This document shows positions 17,247 to 28,629 of a stretch of 64,000 nucleotides of DNA, piece after piece. A program made the position numbers and the translations under genes. Positions within the stretch are counted from its first letter, which is position 1. Each line of letters starts with the position of its first letter. Below the pieces are notes generated by a model. That model worked only from the letters and a program-made list of their open reading frames with translations, searched no databases and was not told the origin of the DNA. Origin of the DNA: Erythrobacter litoralis (GTDB lineage Bacteria; Pseudomonadota; Alphaproteobacteria; Sphingomonadales; Sphingomonadaceae). The stretch is from the NCBI RefSeq assembly GCF_001719165.1, contig NZ_CP017057.1, positions 620,001 to 684,000 on the forward strand, written 5' to 3'.

Positions 17247-18026
17247 CTACCCGAACACCGCAACGCATTGCAGGCCGTCGAGGACCTGGCGACCATCGCT
17301 GTCCCACATCCTGAGGCGCTCGGAAGAATAGCCCGCGCCCGCGTGCTGGCTGGCATTCTCCGCAAGATACCACCCGTCCTTGGAGCGCGATTCGGGATCG
17401 AGCACGTTGAACGACCAGTTGATCGAACTGATCGGGCCGACCCTCTGCATGATCCGCATCGCACCCGGCGGCATGACGTCGCCCATCAGCACCAGCCTGC
17501 TCACCGGATCGAGTTCGTGTTGCTCGGTCAGCCGCGCCCAGCGCCGGATCGTCGCGCCGTGGTCAGCGTCCCTCGCCTGGCCGAAACGCAGTTCGAAATT
17601 GTTCTGGATGAAAGCCGGGCCCTCGCCCTTCATCGCCTGTGCGTTTTCCTGCGGCGGCCCGGGCCAGTCGGCGGGAGGGTCCGAGGGGCGCACCGCATTC
17701 GCCTCGCGCTCGGCTGCGAACAGCCAGAAAGCGGTGAGCGCCAGTTTGCCCCCGGCATGGATCTCGCTGCGCACCTGCGTGACGTTGCGCCCTTCGCGCA
17801 CCATCTCCACGCCGAGCTCGATCTCTTCGCCCACCGGCGCGACGAAGCCGATCTGCGCTGCGCGCAGCGGCGGAAGATCCGGAAAGGCACGCCGCGCCAT
17901 GGTGAAGGCGACAAGCGCGGAGGCCCCGCCGTAAAGGGTACGCCCCTGCATCCAGTCGGCAGCATGGGAAAGGCGGCGCGGACCGGGTGTCCCGTCCACG
18001 GGTTCGAGCAGGCTTGCGATCGTCAT
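17247..18026 (-). CDS. Acyl-CoA thioesterase-like double hot-dog protein
   Basis: The product is 259 aa, the length of TesB-like double hot-dog proteins (4HBT_3 type). LYGGASALVAFTMARRAFP in the N-terminal half and SSINWSFNVLDPESRSKDGW in the C-terminal half mark the two hot-dog units. These enzymes cleave acyl-CoA thioesters, releasing CoA. The ATG at 18026 is immediately before the hot-dog start. It is convergent with the crotonase gene (40 bp apart), a plausible but unproven functional neighbour. Confidence 0.75.
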   Translation of the reverse strand: MTIASLLEPVDGTPGPRRLSHAADWMQGRTLYGGASALVAFTMARRAFPDLPPLRAAQIGFVAPVGEEIELGVEMVREGRNVTQVRSEIHAGGKLALTAFWLFAAEREANAVRPSDPPADWPGPPQENAQAMKGEGPAFIQNNFELRFGQARDADHGATIRRWARLTEQHELDPVSRLVLMGDVMPPGAMRIMQRVGPISSINWSFNVLDPESRSKDGWYLAENASQHAGAGYSSERLRMWDSDGRQVLDGLQCVAVFG

Positions 18027-18217
18027 GGGTCACGCCTCTGCCCCGGCCGGGCGCGAGGGTCCAGAGTGACGTTGCGTAAGGTCGATATGCCACCCTCGCG
18101 CAGGCTCCAGCGCGACGTGCGATGCATCGGGGCGCGAAAGGCGGATTGCCTTTGCCGCGGCGAATCGCTAGGTGCCGCGCTCTGTCCGAGCGAGCTGCGG
18201 TTTGCGAAGGGCAGTCC

Positions 18218-18291
18218 GGCCCGATGGCGGAGTGGTGACGCAGCGGACTGCAAATCCGTATACGCCGGTTCGATTCCGGCTCGGGCCTCCA
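18218..18291 (+). tRNA. tRNA-Cys (GCA)
   Basis: A full cloverleaf can be drawn. The acceptor stem GGCCCGA pairs with TCGGGCC, followed by T and the encoded CCA; the anticodon loop CTGCAAA reads GCA; the T arm is GCCGGTTCGATTCCGGC. It lies 41 bp before tRNA-Thr, in the same direction. Confidence 0.95.
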
Positions 18292-18332
18292 TATCCGGTG
18301 CAAGTCCACCCCGGACTTCGCGCCTGGCGAGT

Positions 18333-18408
18333 GCCGCTTTAGCTCAGTTGGTAGAGCACATCATTCGTAATGATGGGGTCACGTGTTCGAGTCACGTAAG
18401 CGGCACCA
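18333..18408 (+). tRNA. tRNA-Thr (CGT)
   Basis: The acceptor stem GCCGCTT pairs with AAGCGGC, followed by A and CCA; the D arm is TAGCTCAGTTGGTAGAGCA; the anticodon stem-loop is CATCATTCGTAATGATG, anticodon CGT; the T arm CACGTGTTCGAGTCACGTA is regular. It borders the recombinase-carrying island, whose first gene runs toward it. Confidence 0.95.
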
Positions 18409-18580
18409 CTCACTCCCCAAATCGCCAGACTTCCGGACGGGCCGCGTGGTAGGGCCTGTGAAGCCCGCATTTCCGCGCGCTTTGGCGGGGTCATCTTTTC
18501 CGGTGAGGTCGCGAGACTGGCGGAGTGGGGTGTTCAGGCGGGATTTCCGGCCCCAATCTCAGGAGGCCTTTTTGCAGACC

Positions 18581-20269
18581 TCACTTGTCTTGTAGCCGGA
18601 ACCCCAGAGCGGTCTTTTGATCCGACCAGTCTATCGGCAAGTCGGTGGTAAGGAATGCCTTTGTATTGAGCGCCGGCGGCTGCTTCCCTGCGAGGATCGC
18701 ATCGATGATCTCAGGCGCGATCCACGAGAGACGGAACAGCCGGCTCATCCGCTTGCGGCAGCGACCGCTCGATGCTGCGATCTTGGCGATGGTCAGATCT
18801 GGTGCTGACAGTACTTCCTCCCTGATCGCAAGTGCCTCGCGCAGCAGGGATACCATCGTCTCATCGCGTTCAACCCCGCATCCGTCGCCAATGACGAGCT
18901 TAATTTCCTTGCCCTTGCGGACGCGGCATACCGGAGCAGTGAGTGCAGGCAATCGCTGCGTGTCGACATCCATCCCGAGAAGGTCCGAGAAGCCGGATAA
19001 GGACAGCGCAATACTGATCGCATCGTTCCCGATCTCGACCTTCTCGACGAGTGCAGGAACCCTGGTGCGCCGATGGTAGGTACTGGACCACAGCTGCTCT
19101 GCCGTGTGCCTGCAATGCGTGATGGCAGCGGCCAGCTTCCCGGCATCATCGGTCCCGACCAACTTGCGGATGGTCCTCTGGTTCGAGAGGAAATCGGCCA
19201 GTTTGCCGACCACGTTCTTCTCGATGTCGTGCGCCGCCAAACGCCAGGCGGGCGTGTCGTCGACGATCTCCGCTGCATGCGTCACGTAGTAGCGGTAGCG
19301 CTTGCCCTTTCGGACCGTGTGGCTCGGACTCATCCTTCGTCCAAGTCCATCGCAGATAATTCCGGCCAATAGGCTGGCCTCCTTCGAAGTTCGGCGCAGC
19401 TTCCTCTCGACGGTGTTCTCGCCAATGCGAAGCTGGACCCGCTCCCAGAGCTCCTCATCGATGATTGCCTCATGCTCCCCAGGGTTCGCCTTGCCCTTGT
19501 GCACCATCTCGCCCCTGTAGATGCGGTTCTTAAGCAGATGGAACAGTGAGCCGCGTGTGAAGGGGATATCTCCCCGAACAGTTCCGTCGCGGTAGACGCG
19601 CCGCTTGGTCCGGATCCTCTGTTCGCGCAGTTCTTCCAGCAGCAGCTGCCCGGTGCCGAGTTCCGCATACCGCTCGAAGATATGTCGAACCGTGGCGGCT
19701 TCCTTCTCGTTTATGACCAGTTTGCGATCCTGCACTTCGTAGCCAAGCGGCACAGGACCGCCCATCCACTTGCCTTTCTTCTTGGATGCCGCAATCTTGT
19801 CGCGGATGCGTTCACCGGTCACCTCGCGTTCGAACTGGGCGAATGACAGCAACACGTTGAGCATCAGCCGACCCATGCTGGTCGTCGTATTGAACGACTG
19901 GGTCACGGACACGAAGCTGGCACCTGCCTCATCCAGGACTTCGACGATCCGCGAGAAGTCCGACAGGCTGCGGGTCAGACGATCGATCTTGTAAAGAACG
20001 ATGACCTGGACCTTCCCTGCAGCAACATCGGCAAGCAATCGCTGGAGGCCTGGTCGTTCCATCGTGCCTCCAGAGAAACCTCCATCATCGTAGCGCTCCT
20101 TCACGAGTTCCCATCCCTCGTGGCGCTGGCTCATGACATAGGCAGCGCAGGCCTCGTACTGGGCATCGAGGCTGTTGAACTCCTGTTCCAGTCCTTCTTC
20201 GGTGGATTTGCGCGTGTAGATGGCGCAGCGCACTTTCACGCCAGCTCCGACGTTGCCTTGGCTAGCCAC
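18581..20269 (-). CDS. Large serine recombinase
   Basis: The product is 562 aa. The N-terminal resolvase domain (about 12-160) has the nucleophile S22 in YTRKSTEEG, plus DDGGFSGGTMERPGL and YKIDRLTRSLSDF with catalytic Arg and Asp. A recombinase domain follows (about 180-290). The zinc-ribbon region (about 300-340) shows only one Cys of the usual CxxC (ICDGLGRRM), so this ribbon is degenerate. Large serine recombinases integrate or excise mobile DNA, or work on resident sites. The GTG start at 20269 overlaps the DUF2924 stop. The gene runs toward tRNA-Thr. Confidence 0.9.
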   Translation of the reverse strand: MASQGNVGAGVKVRCAIYTRKSTEEGLEQEFNSLDAQYEACAAYVMSQRHEGWELVKERYDDGGFSGGTMERPGLQRLLADVAAGKVQVIVLYKIDRLTRSLSDFSRIVEVLDEAGASFVSVTQSFNTTTSMGRLMLNVLLSFAQFEREVTGERIRDKIAASKKKGKWMGGPVPLGYEVQDRKLVINEKEAATVRHIFERYAELGTGQLLLEELREQRIRTKRRVYRDGTVRGDIPFTRGSLFHLLKNRIYRGEMVHKGKANPGEHEAIIDEELWERVQLRIGENTVERKLRRTSKEASLLAGIICDGLGRRMSPSHTVRKGKRYRYYVTHAAEIVDDTPAWRLAAHDIEKNVVGKLADFLSNQRTIRKLVGTDDAGKLAAAITHCRHTAEQLWSSTYHRRTRVPALVEKVEIGNDAISIALSLSGFSDLLGMDVDTQRLPALTAPVCRVRKGKEIKLVIGDGCGVERDETMVSLLREALAIREEVLSAPDLTIAKIAASSGRCRKRMSRLFRLSWIAPEIIDAILAGKQPPALNTKAFLTTDLPIDWSDQKTALGFRLQDK

Positions 20270-20666
20270 TGGCTGCCTGCCCGCGAAGTCCGAAGAAGCG
20301 CGGGCCGGACCAGTGTGTTCCAGTTACCTCACGGGCGATGGCCGAAAGCGACGGATAGTTCCTGTCGTCGAACACGAACCCGTCTTCTTCTACCAAGACT
20401 GAGATGGTCCTGCCATTCCAGCTGCGGACAAGACGTGTACCGGGCTTGATGGCCGGTCGGGCAGGCGCAGTCGTGTGCAACTCGGAGAGAGAGGCGCGCG
20501 AGAGACCCCTGTGAGCCTTCTCCTGAAGCCGATAGGCGATCCCGAGGCGGAGCAGGTCGGCCGATAGGTTGGGAGCAGGCTGCTTGCAGACCCGCTCCCA
20601 TTCCTTCCGAAGTTCTGATCGTCCCATTTGGGTGAGGGTGGCCAGTCGTTCCTTTAGCTTCACCAC
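20262..20666 (-). CDS. DUF2924 domain-containing protein
   Basis: The product is 134 aa with the DUF2924 pattern: ELRKEWERVCKQPAPNLS, LLRLGIAYRLQEKAHRGLS and a C-terminal RSWNGRTISVLVEEDGF part. The family is found almost only next to large serine recombinases and DUF3489 genes in alphaproteobacteria; its function is unknown, perhaps a recombinase accessory factor. It starts with GTG 3 nt after the DUF3489 stop and its end overlaps the recombinase start by 8 nt, so the three genes were one translationally coupled operon before the IS insertion. Confidence 0.8.
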   Translation of the reverse strand: MVKLKERLATLTQMGRSELRKEWERVCKQPAPNLSADLLRLGIAYRLQEKAHRGLSRASLSELHTTAPARPAIKPGTRLVRSWNGRTISVLVEEDGFVFDDRNYPSLSAIAREVTGTHWSGPRFFGLRGQAASG

Positions 20667-20669
20667 GCG

Positions 20670-20746
20670 TCAGGTGCCGGTCGTGATCGAGTAGCGGCTC
20701 ACGCCATCTATCGTTGCGCGCTCGACGGTATGCCCCTTCTTTCGAA
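20670..20746 (-). pseudogene. 3' part of DUF3489 gene, cut off by IS21
   Basis: This stretch encodes RKKGHTVERATIDGVSRYSI and a short end, the C-terminal half of a DUF3489 winged-helix protein. Its 5' half is at 23365-23516. The two join exactly when the IS21 element and one copy of the 7-bp repeat are removed (...TGLRKKGH...). The product is disrupted in this genome. Confidence 0.85.
20740..20746. repeat. IS21 target-site duplication, left copy
   Basis: TTTCGAA directly before the left IS end; the identical 7-mer directly follows the right end at 23365-23371. Removing one copy and the IS restores the DUF3489 reading frame. Confidence 0.85.
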
Positions 20747-20848
20747 TGTAGCGCGACATTCAAGGTGAGAGTTGCGCGACGATCAGGATGAGAAGTTGAT
20801 TGTCGCGGCGCGACAGTTTGTGCGCATTCTGATTGTCGCTGGCAAGGG

Positions 20849-23286
<2,438 letters not shown>

Positions 23287-23364
23287 CTACGCCCTGCGCC
23301 GGTTCCCCCACACCGGATTCTCATCTTGATTGTCGCGCTTTCTCATCCTGATTGTCGCGCGACA

Positions 23365-23371
23365 TTTCGAA
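23365..23371. repeat. IS21 target-site duplication, right copy
   Basis: TTTCGAA immediately after the right IS end, identical to 20740-20746. Confidence 0.85.
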
Positions 23372-23516
23372 GGCCTGTCATCGCCGCGCGGGTCGTGTGA
23401 GGTAGCCAGCCGGTTGCTTTGGTGAGTTCCTCGAGCGATGCGCCTTTGGAGCGCTTCAGCAGTTCGACAACCTTCTCGGTCTTGGTCGTTTGCTTCGTCG
23501 TCGTTGTCTTTGGCAT
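23365..23516 (-). pseudogene. 5' part of DUF3489 gene, cut by IS21
   Basis: This part encodes the N-terminal 50 residues: a Thr/Lys-rich start, then VVELLKRSKGASLEELTKAT and GWLPHTTRAAMTGLR, the winged-helix start of DUF3489. AGGAGA lies before the ATG at 23516. In the present sequence translation would run on into the IS end and stop at 23343. The intact ancestor was about 75 aa and preceded DUF2924 and the recombinase gene. Confidence 0.85.
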
Positions 23517-23854
23517 GGGTGGTTCTCCTGTTTCGGAGCGACCCAATAGTCGCCCCACCACCCAAGGCCCCGTCACGCATCAGGCGTCGGGGCTGCAGCC
23601 GCCTTGCGGCGCCGCGATTCAGTGCAAGCACCAGTGCTCGCTTTGCTCGGGAAGTCGAATGAATTTGTGGCGCATTTTTTGGTTCATCGAGCCAGAGAAG
23701 ATTAGGCTGCGCTTGATACACCCCACATCAGGGTTGCCAGTCCAGAGCGAAAATTCATATTTTGAAATATGTTTTAATAGCTTAGTGGGGCGATGAGTTT
23801 GATAAATCTCGGCGACCAGCTCGGGCCAATCCAGATGGGGATCAGAGGAATAAT
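23517..23854. other. Intergenic region before the Hachiman-like operon
   Basis: No gene is recognised. Composition changes from GC-rich to AT-rich at about 23660. It holds the promoter region of the minus-strand DUF3489 gene and, near its right end, an AT-rich palindrome (23756-23771). The plus-strand leader of the next gene, with AGAGGA before its ATG, completes it. Confidence 0.5.
23756..23771. promoter_or_regulatory. AT-rich palindrome upstream of defence operon
   Basis: CATATTTTGAAATATG has 7-bp perfect arms, 83 bp before the HamA-like start, followed by TTTTAATA. It could be an operator or part of a promoter for the operon. No regulator gene is adjacent, so this is a suggestion only. 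Confidence 0.3.
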
Positions 23855-24691
23855 ATGCCTCCCTTAAATACTGCCGAGTGTGAGATCGACGCTGATTGTA
23901 CGGGCGAACGCTGGCAAGTTGATGATGACAACCAACTTGCAGGTTTGATCGCGATTATTGCTATGGGGCAAGCCGCGCAGGCCAGTCATATTCTCACCCA
24001 GCTTCTGCCCGCGACTCCCGCCTTCACCACCCCTGAATTGAGTGCCGAGGCGAAGATCAAGCTGACGGTTCAGGAGGAGAAGCAAACACCGCGGATAGGC
24101 TATCCGCGTTGGCAGCGGGACGGCTTCATCTTCGAGGCAATCTCGTGGATTGCTGCGCGTCAGGTGTATGGGAAATCCGCCTACATGAAAGACCCTCATG
24201 TGAGCGCCACATCACAAGGGCTCGATGGACTGATGCTGGAGTTGTCGGGCAATAAAACGCAGATCGACTGGACCACGGTCTTCGAGGACAAGTGCTCTGA
24301 CGATCCCGTTTCGACCTTTAAATACAAGGTGATTCCAGCCTTTCGGGATCGCCAAGATAACAAGAGAAGCGCAGAGATCATCGCCGCCGCGACTGCTTTG
24401 CTTGGCAGAGCAGGCATTGACGACGGAGCGGCGGCCCAGCTTGCTGCGGCTGTCACTGATCGAACCAAGCGGCGCTATCGGGCGGCCTTCGCAGTCACGA
24501 CTGCACTCGACAGCGAAGATGGCCGCAAGGAGCTTTTCGCAGGTTACAATGAGATCGGCGATATCGATCAAGCTCAGCGACTGGGTGCGTGTCTAGTCGT
24601 TCCCCCAGAATTGCGGGACTGGTTTGACCAACTCGCAGGGCTGGCAATCGCCTACATCGAAACTCTAGGTGAGGGAGAGGCCGGTGTTTGA
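23855..24691 (+). CDS. Hachiman-like HamA nuclease subunit
   Basis: The product is 278 aa. A PD-(D/E)XK-type arrangement is visible: E94 in FIFEAISW, D124 in SQGLDGLML, and E144-x-K146 in VFEDKC. This matches the layout of HamA (DUF1837), where a G-x-DG strand is followed by a strand ending ESK-like. Gene order, nuclease then a large helicase with overlapping reading frames, fits Hachiman (HamAB), a known antiphage system in which HamB restrains HamA until DNA is sensed. Overall similarity is recalled, not computed; an AbpA/AbpB-type pair is an alternative. AGAGGA precedes the ATG. The lower GC suggests transfer. Confidence 0.55.
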   Translation: MPPLNTAECEIDADCTGERWQVDDDNQLAGLIAIIAMGQAAQASHILTQLLPATPAFTTPELSAEAKIKLTVQEEKQTPRIGYPRWQRDGFIFEAISWIAARQVYGKSAYMKDPHVSATSQGLDGLMLELSGNKTQIDWTTVFEDKCSDDPVSTFKYKVIPAFRDRQDNKRSAEIIAAATALLGRAGIDDGAAAQLAAAVTDRTKRRYRAAFAVTTALDSEDGRKELFAGYNEIGDIDQAQRLGACLVVPPELRDWFDQLAGLAIAYIETLGEGEAGV

Positions 24692-27600
24692 CGCTGCTAC
24701 TGCCAGTCTGCTGCGATCTGCACCCGAGCTACCAGGCCTCGACCCTGATGAGCTCCCCGCAATCCTGACCACACACTATGCGGAACTGGCATCGATCCGC
24801 CTCAGGGGGGCTGGAGCAGAGGAAGATCAAAACGAGGGTGTTTGGAGCCTCGAACGGATTGCCGACACCTATGAGCTGGTTGTTTCGCTGCAACCGGAAG
24901 GGCCGTCCCGCGCAGCGGCGGCCTTCGTTGCAGGAACAGCCCAGCAAATCCTTGCCAGAAAGCAGGCGGCCGCAATCGCCGATGAAGAGTTGCCGCCCAG
25001 CATCGATCGTGATCGTCTTGACCCCACTTTGGCAGCGGCGGTCCTGTTCTTGGCCTCCGAGCAATATGCCGATGCCAATGAGGCTGCTGCCAATATCAAG
25101 ACGGGGCGGGCCGGACAGAGCTACGAGGCAACGATCCTCTCGGAGCACATCGTAGACCTTGCAAAGGGGCGGCTCACTCAAATTCTGGAACGCGCGGCGA
25201 GATGGCGTCGGCCCAGCGCCTACTTTGACTTGGACGATCGCGCGCTCGCGGCTTTACTGGAGGCTCTTTCCACGGGCATTGAAATGCTCGCCGCGCAAAT
25301 GCTTCGCGTGCCCGTTCCCGAGCAGACAGGTGGGAGGTTCGATGGCCCGCTACACGCATTCCAGCGCGTGCTCGCTCTCGCATCGTCTGATGATGGCCTA
25401 GCGGCCAGTGCACCCGAAGGCCTGATCGTTACATTTCCAGGGCCGTACCATCTCGCTTCCCTCTTGCTCGCCGTTGCGGGGTCGATCGCCGACGCCAGCT
25501 TGCTGAATGTCTTGGCTCCATCAGGTTCGAACGCTGAAGTCTGGGAGCAATGGCTCCGATTCCGTGCAGAAAAGTTCCCCTATGTCTGGTCCAATCACCG
25601 AGAAGCTATCGAGAGGGGCTTTCACCAGACAGGTGTCTCTTCGGTCGTCATCCTTCCGACTGGTGCTGGCAAAACGACAGTCTCGTCTTTGAAGATTGCA
25701 GGCGTGCTGGCACGCGGCAAGAAGGTTGCCTTTCTTGCGCCGACGCACGCACTCGTCGATCAGTTGACAGAGGACCTACAGGAGATGTTCCCGAGCGAGC
25801 TCTTCGGCTCGGTCGTATCAAGTGATTTTGACCTGCTTATGCAGGAAGACGCGGTATTTCAGGACATTGAGGTCATGACGCCCGAACGGTGTCTGGCCAT
25901 GCTTTCGTTTGCTCCTGATGCCTTCAAGGACGTGGGATTGCTCGTCTTTGACGAGTGCCATTTGTTGAGCCCCGAGACGGGAAAAATTCGCCGCGCTCTC
26001 GATGCAATGCTGTGCGTGCTCGGCTTTAGCCATGTCGCGCCGGATGCTGATCTTCTCTTCCTGTCCGCGATGCTCAAGAACGGTGATGAATTAGCGCTCT
26101 GGCTCCAGGAGCTCACTGGCAGGCAGGCAGTTTCGGTGGATTTGCTCTGGAAGCCGAGCCGTCAGGCAAGAGGTGTTATCATTTATGACGCCGAGCAGCT
26201 TGATGATGCCTGCGATCGTGCGCTTAAAATTCAGGATACCGAGGACAAGAAAAAGAAGAAGGAAGCGAAAGACTTGCGGGCTCCTGCGTCACGGGAACTC
26301 ACCGCAACTCCCTACGCGATATGGGGGCTCCAGCATAACTGGCTGTCTCAAGAGGAATCGACTGTTCACTGTATCACGACCCAGCTTCTCGAAAGTCAGG
26401 TAAAGCTTGGCGGACATTTGAAATACGGACCACTTCAGCTCACACCGAATGCTAATCAGGTTGCAGTCGAACTTGCCGCTGCTGCCGCCGCGCGCGGCCT
26501 CAAGACAATCGTGTTCGTCAACACAAAGCGCGATGCCATTTCCGTTGCGAATGACATTTCAGGTATCTTGCCGCTTCAGATTGACATCAGCCCGGTCGAG
26601 CAGGAACGGTGGGATGCCCTCAAGGCCGAACTCGGCGACCTGAGTCATTCCTTGCTCTCTGGGCCAGCTTCAGCGGTTCCTCACAATTCGGCCATGCTAA
26701 GACTTGAGCGAGACATCGCCGAGCGCATGTTCAAGCGGCACAACGGTGCCCAGGTTATTGTTGCCACTCCGACTTTGGCTCAGGGCCTCAATTTGCCAGC
26801 CCAGCTTGCAATTCTGGCGGGAGACAAGCGTGCCGACACTGAGAAAGGTGGTCGAGAAAGCCTCGAAGCACACGAGATTCTGAACGCCGCCGCTAGGGCG
26901 GGGCGAGCAGGTCATCTTGCCAACGGCTTGGTACTCCTCATTCCAGAGCCAATTATCTCTTTTGTCGGAGATAAGCCGCTCGACATGAAAGTCGTAGAGA
27001 AACTTCAGGCTGTTCTGCCCGAGGATGATCACTGTGTGACCGTCGCCGATCCGCTCGAAATCGTCCTCGATCGCGTGACGCAAGGTCAGATGACTGATCC
27101 CGATGTCAATTACACGATCAATCGAATGGCCGTCCTGCGCAACGCAGATGAGGCGAGCGAAGCAACGCACCTCTTCGATTTGCGCAAATCGCTCGGTGCC
27201 TTCGCAGCGAAGCAAAAGGAAGCAACAAAAGAATTTGACGCCAAGGTCGAGGCATTGAGGCAAGCCATCACAAATGAAGAGATTGATGGCGTCGATCAAA
27301 ACATTGCGGTCCTGTCATCGCAAAGCGGATTGTCTGCAAAGCTGCTGATTGACCTTAAGGCTAGGATCACTGCCGACGTCGGATCGCTGCCCACCACCGT
27401 CAGCGATTGGCTGAAGTGGATGATAAAGTGGTTTCAAGAAGACTCGAGCGCCCGGAGCGCGCTCCTGGCCGACATCACGCGCAGCATCCTGACTGCCTGC
27501 GGGAAGAGCAAGGCCGCCGAGCTAACAAACGATGATCTTGACCTTCTTCTCGAGGCTTTGATCGCCTGGGTAGATGGAAAGACCCTTCGCGATATCGAGC

Positions 27601-27935
27601 TAATCCTCGGAGGAGCACCGGATGACGAAGCCTTCACCAAGAAGACTTGTCCGCGTGCGCGGGAGCTTTCGGGCACGATAGTCCAGCGAGGCATTTCCTT
27701 TGCCATCGGTCTAATTGGCCACATGATCGAAGACGTTGATCCCTTCGAACAACAAGAAACCCTTGATCGCCAGCTAGTCGAATGTCTCGGCACGCTCGTT
27801 CGCAAGGGATTCAACGATGTTGAAATATTATTCTTCGCCACCGACAATAAAGGGCTCCTCGGGCGCGTCCAGACTCATGAGGCATGGAAGCATCGGTTCG
27901 ATGGAATGTCTGACGAAATGACCGGAAATATTTGA
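24684..27935 (+). CDS. Hachiman-like HamB superfamily 2 helicase
   Basis: The product is 1083 aa from the GTG at 24684 (GAGGGAGAGG upstream; 8-nt overlap with the nuclease gene). The N-terminal about 300 residues lack a known domain. Helicase motifs are I PTGAGKTT (325-332), Ia APTHALVDQL, II DECH (423-426), III LFLSAML, V ATPTLAQGLNLPA (about 693) and VI AARAGRAGH (about 738), a Ski2-like pattern. The C-terminus is mainly helical. In Hachiman the helicase unwinds or surveys DNA and controls the nuclease partner. A stand-alone DNA-repair helicase is unlikely given the overlap with the nuclease gene. Confidence 0.65.
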   Translation: MFDAATASLLRSAPELPGLDPDELPAILTTHYAELASIRLRGAGAEEDQNEGVWSLERIADTYELVVSLQPEGPSRAAAAFVAGTAQQILARKQAAAIADEELPPSIDRDRLDPTLAAAVLFLASEQYADANEAAANIKTGRAGQSYEATILSEHIVDLAKGRLTQILERAARWRRPSAYFDLDDRALAALLEALSTGIEMLAAQMLRVPVPEQTGGRFDGPLHAFQRVLALASSDDGLAASAPEGLIVTFPGPYHLASLLLAVAGSIADASLLNVLAPSGSNAEVWEQWLRFRAEKFPYVWSNHREAIERGFHQTGVSSVVILPTGAGKTTVSSLKIAGVLARGKKVAFLAPTHALVDQLTEDLQEMFPSELFGSVVSSDFDLLMQEDAVFQDIEVMTPERCLAMLSFAPDAFKDVGLLVFDECHLLSPETGKIRRALDAMLCVLGFSHVAPDADLLFLSAMLKNGDELALWLQELTGRQAVSVDLLWKPSRQARGVIIYDAEQLDDACDRALKIQDTEDKKKKKEAKDLRAPASRELTATPYAIWGLQHNWLSQEESTVHCITTQLLESQVKLGGHLKYGPLQLTPNANQVAVELAAAAAARGLKTIVFVNTKRDAISVANDISGILPLQIDISPVEQERWDALKAELGDLSHSLLSGPASAVPHNSAMLRLERDIAERMFKRHNGAQVIVATPTLAQGLNLPAQLAILAGDKRADTEKGGRESLEAHEILNAAARAGRAGHLANGLVLLIPEPIISFVGDKPLDMKVVEKLQAVLPEDDHCVTVADPLEIVLDRVTQGQMTDPDVNYTINRMAVLRNADEASEATHLFDLRKSLGAFAAKQKEATKEFDAKVEALRQAITNEEIDGVDQNIAVLSSQSGLSAKLLIDLKARITADVGSLPTTVSDWLKWMIKWFQEDSSARSALLADITRSILTACGKSKAAELTNDDLDLLLEALIAWVDGKTLRDIELILGGAPDDEAFTKKTCPRARELSGTIVQRGISFAIGLIGHMIEDVDPFEQQETLDRQLVECLGTLVRKGFNDVEILFFATDNKGLLGRVQTHEAWKHRFDGMSDEMTGNI

Positions 27936-27966
27936 TTTTGGAGAAGGGCTAAGTGGAAACGATTTT

Positions 27967-28518
27967 ATGATTGCCTGCTTAGGCTGGGGTTCGCTTATCT
28001 GGAGTCCACGTAATTTGCCTTTGGCAGGAAACTGGCTTGGCGATGGGCCGGAACTTCAGATTGAATTTTCGCGCGTTTCCGCTGATGGGCGATTGACCTT
28101 GGCAATAACCGAAGGCGCGAAGCCCCTCACCGTCCTTTGGGCCGAGCTGAACGTCTCGTCCATCGATCGCGGGGTGGAAGCGTTGGCCGAGCGAGAAGGC
28201 ATCTCGGAAAGGAACTTCAATTCTTCGATCGGTCTGTGGAGCAATTCACGTTGCTCTCGCCACAAAGAAACAAACCAAGTTGGTGATTGGGCTTCCCAAC
28301 GGGGTATTGAGGCAGTTATCTGGACTGCTCTGAAGCCAGGCCTCGAAAAAGATAGCAGGGGAGTGGTACCTTCGCTCAGCGATGCGTTGGGCTATTTGCA
28401 TGGCACCTCGTCAGCAGTTAGGGCCCGTGCTGAAGAATACATACGAAGAGCTCCCGCTCAGATCGTTACTGAATATCGGGCGGCAATCGAACAGGAGTTT
28501 GGCTGGGCGCCTCTTTAG
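27967..28518 (+). CDS. Gamma-glutamylcyclotransferase-like fold protein, third gene of the operon
   Basis: The product is 183 aa. It starts with CLGWGSLIW, the substrate-loop signature (YGSLIW type) of GGCT/ChaC/AIG2-like proteins. A beta-rich part follows (IEFSRVSADGRLTLAITEG), with VEALAEREG and a helical C-terminus. The fold class cyclises gamma-glutamyl peptides in characterised members, but the activity here is unknown. It follows the helicase gene by 31 nt in the same direction with no terminator between, so it is probably transcribed with it. It is not a standard Hachiman component and may be an accessory or a separate passenger. Confidence 0.55.
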   Translation: MIACLGWGSLIWSPRNLPLAGNWLGDGPELQIEFSRVSADGRLTLAITEGAKPLTVLWAELNVSSIDRGVEALAEREGISERNFNSSIGLWSNSRCSRHKETNQVGDWASQRGIEAVIWTALKPGLEKDSRGVVPSLSDALGYLHGTSSAVRARAEEYIRRAPAQIVTEYRAAIEQEFGWAPL

Positions 28519-28573
28519 GACTTGCCCCGGGGGCCTCACCTTATCTCAGAGAGTGGCCGACACCTCATTCCAC

Positions 28574-28587
28574 TTAACATAAAATCA
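28574..28587. repeat. 14-bp direct repeat, left boundary of GHKL-Z1 cassette
   Basis: TTAACATAAAATCA, identical in sequence and orientation to 36171-36184. It lies between the GGCT-like gene and vsr. The two copies enclose exactly vsr to the Z1 gene. Confidence 0.6.
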
Positions 28588-28629
28588 GTTGTGATCCTTC
28601 CGATAGGCGATTTTCGGCCCTCGCCGAGC

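Noticed and set aside
24684..27935. Helicase read as a type I or III restriction subunit
   Set aside because: No HsdM/HsdS or Mod partner lies beside it, and motif VI is of Ski2 type rather than HsdR type.
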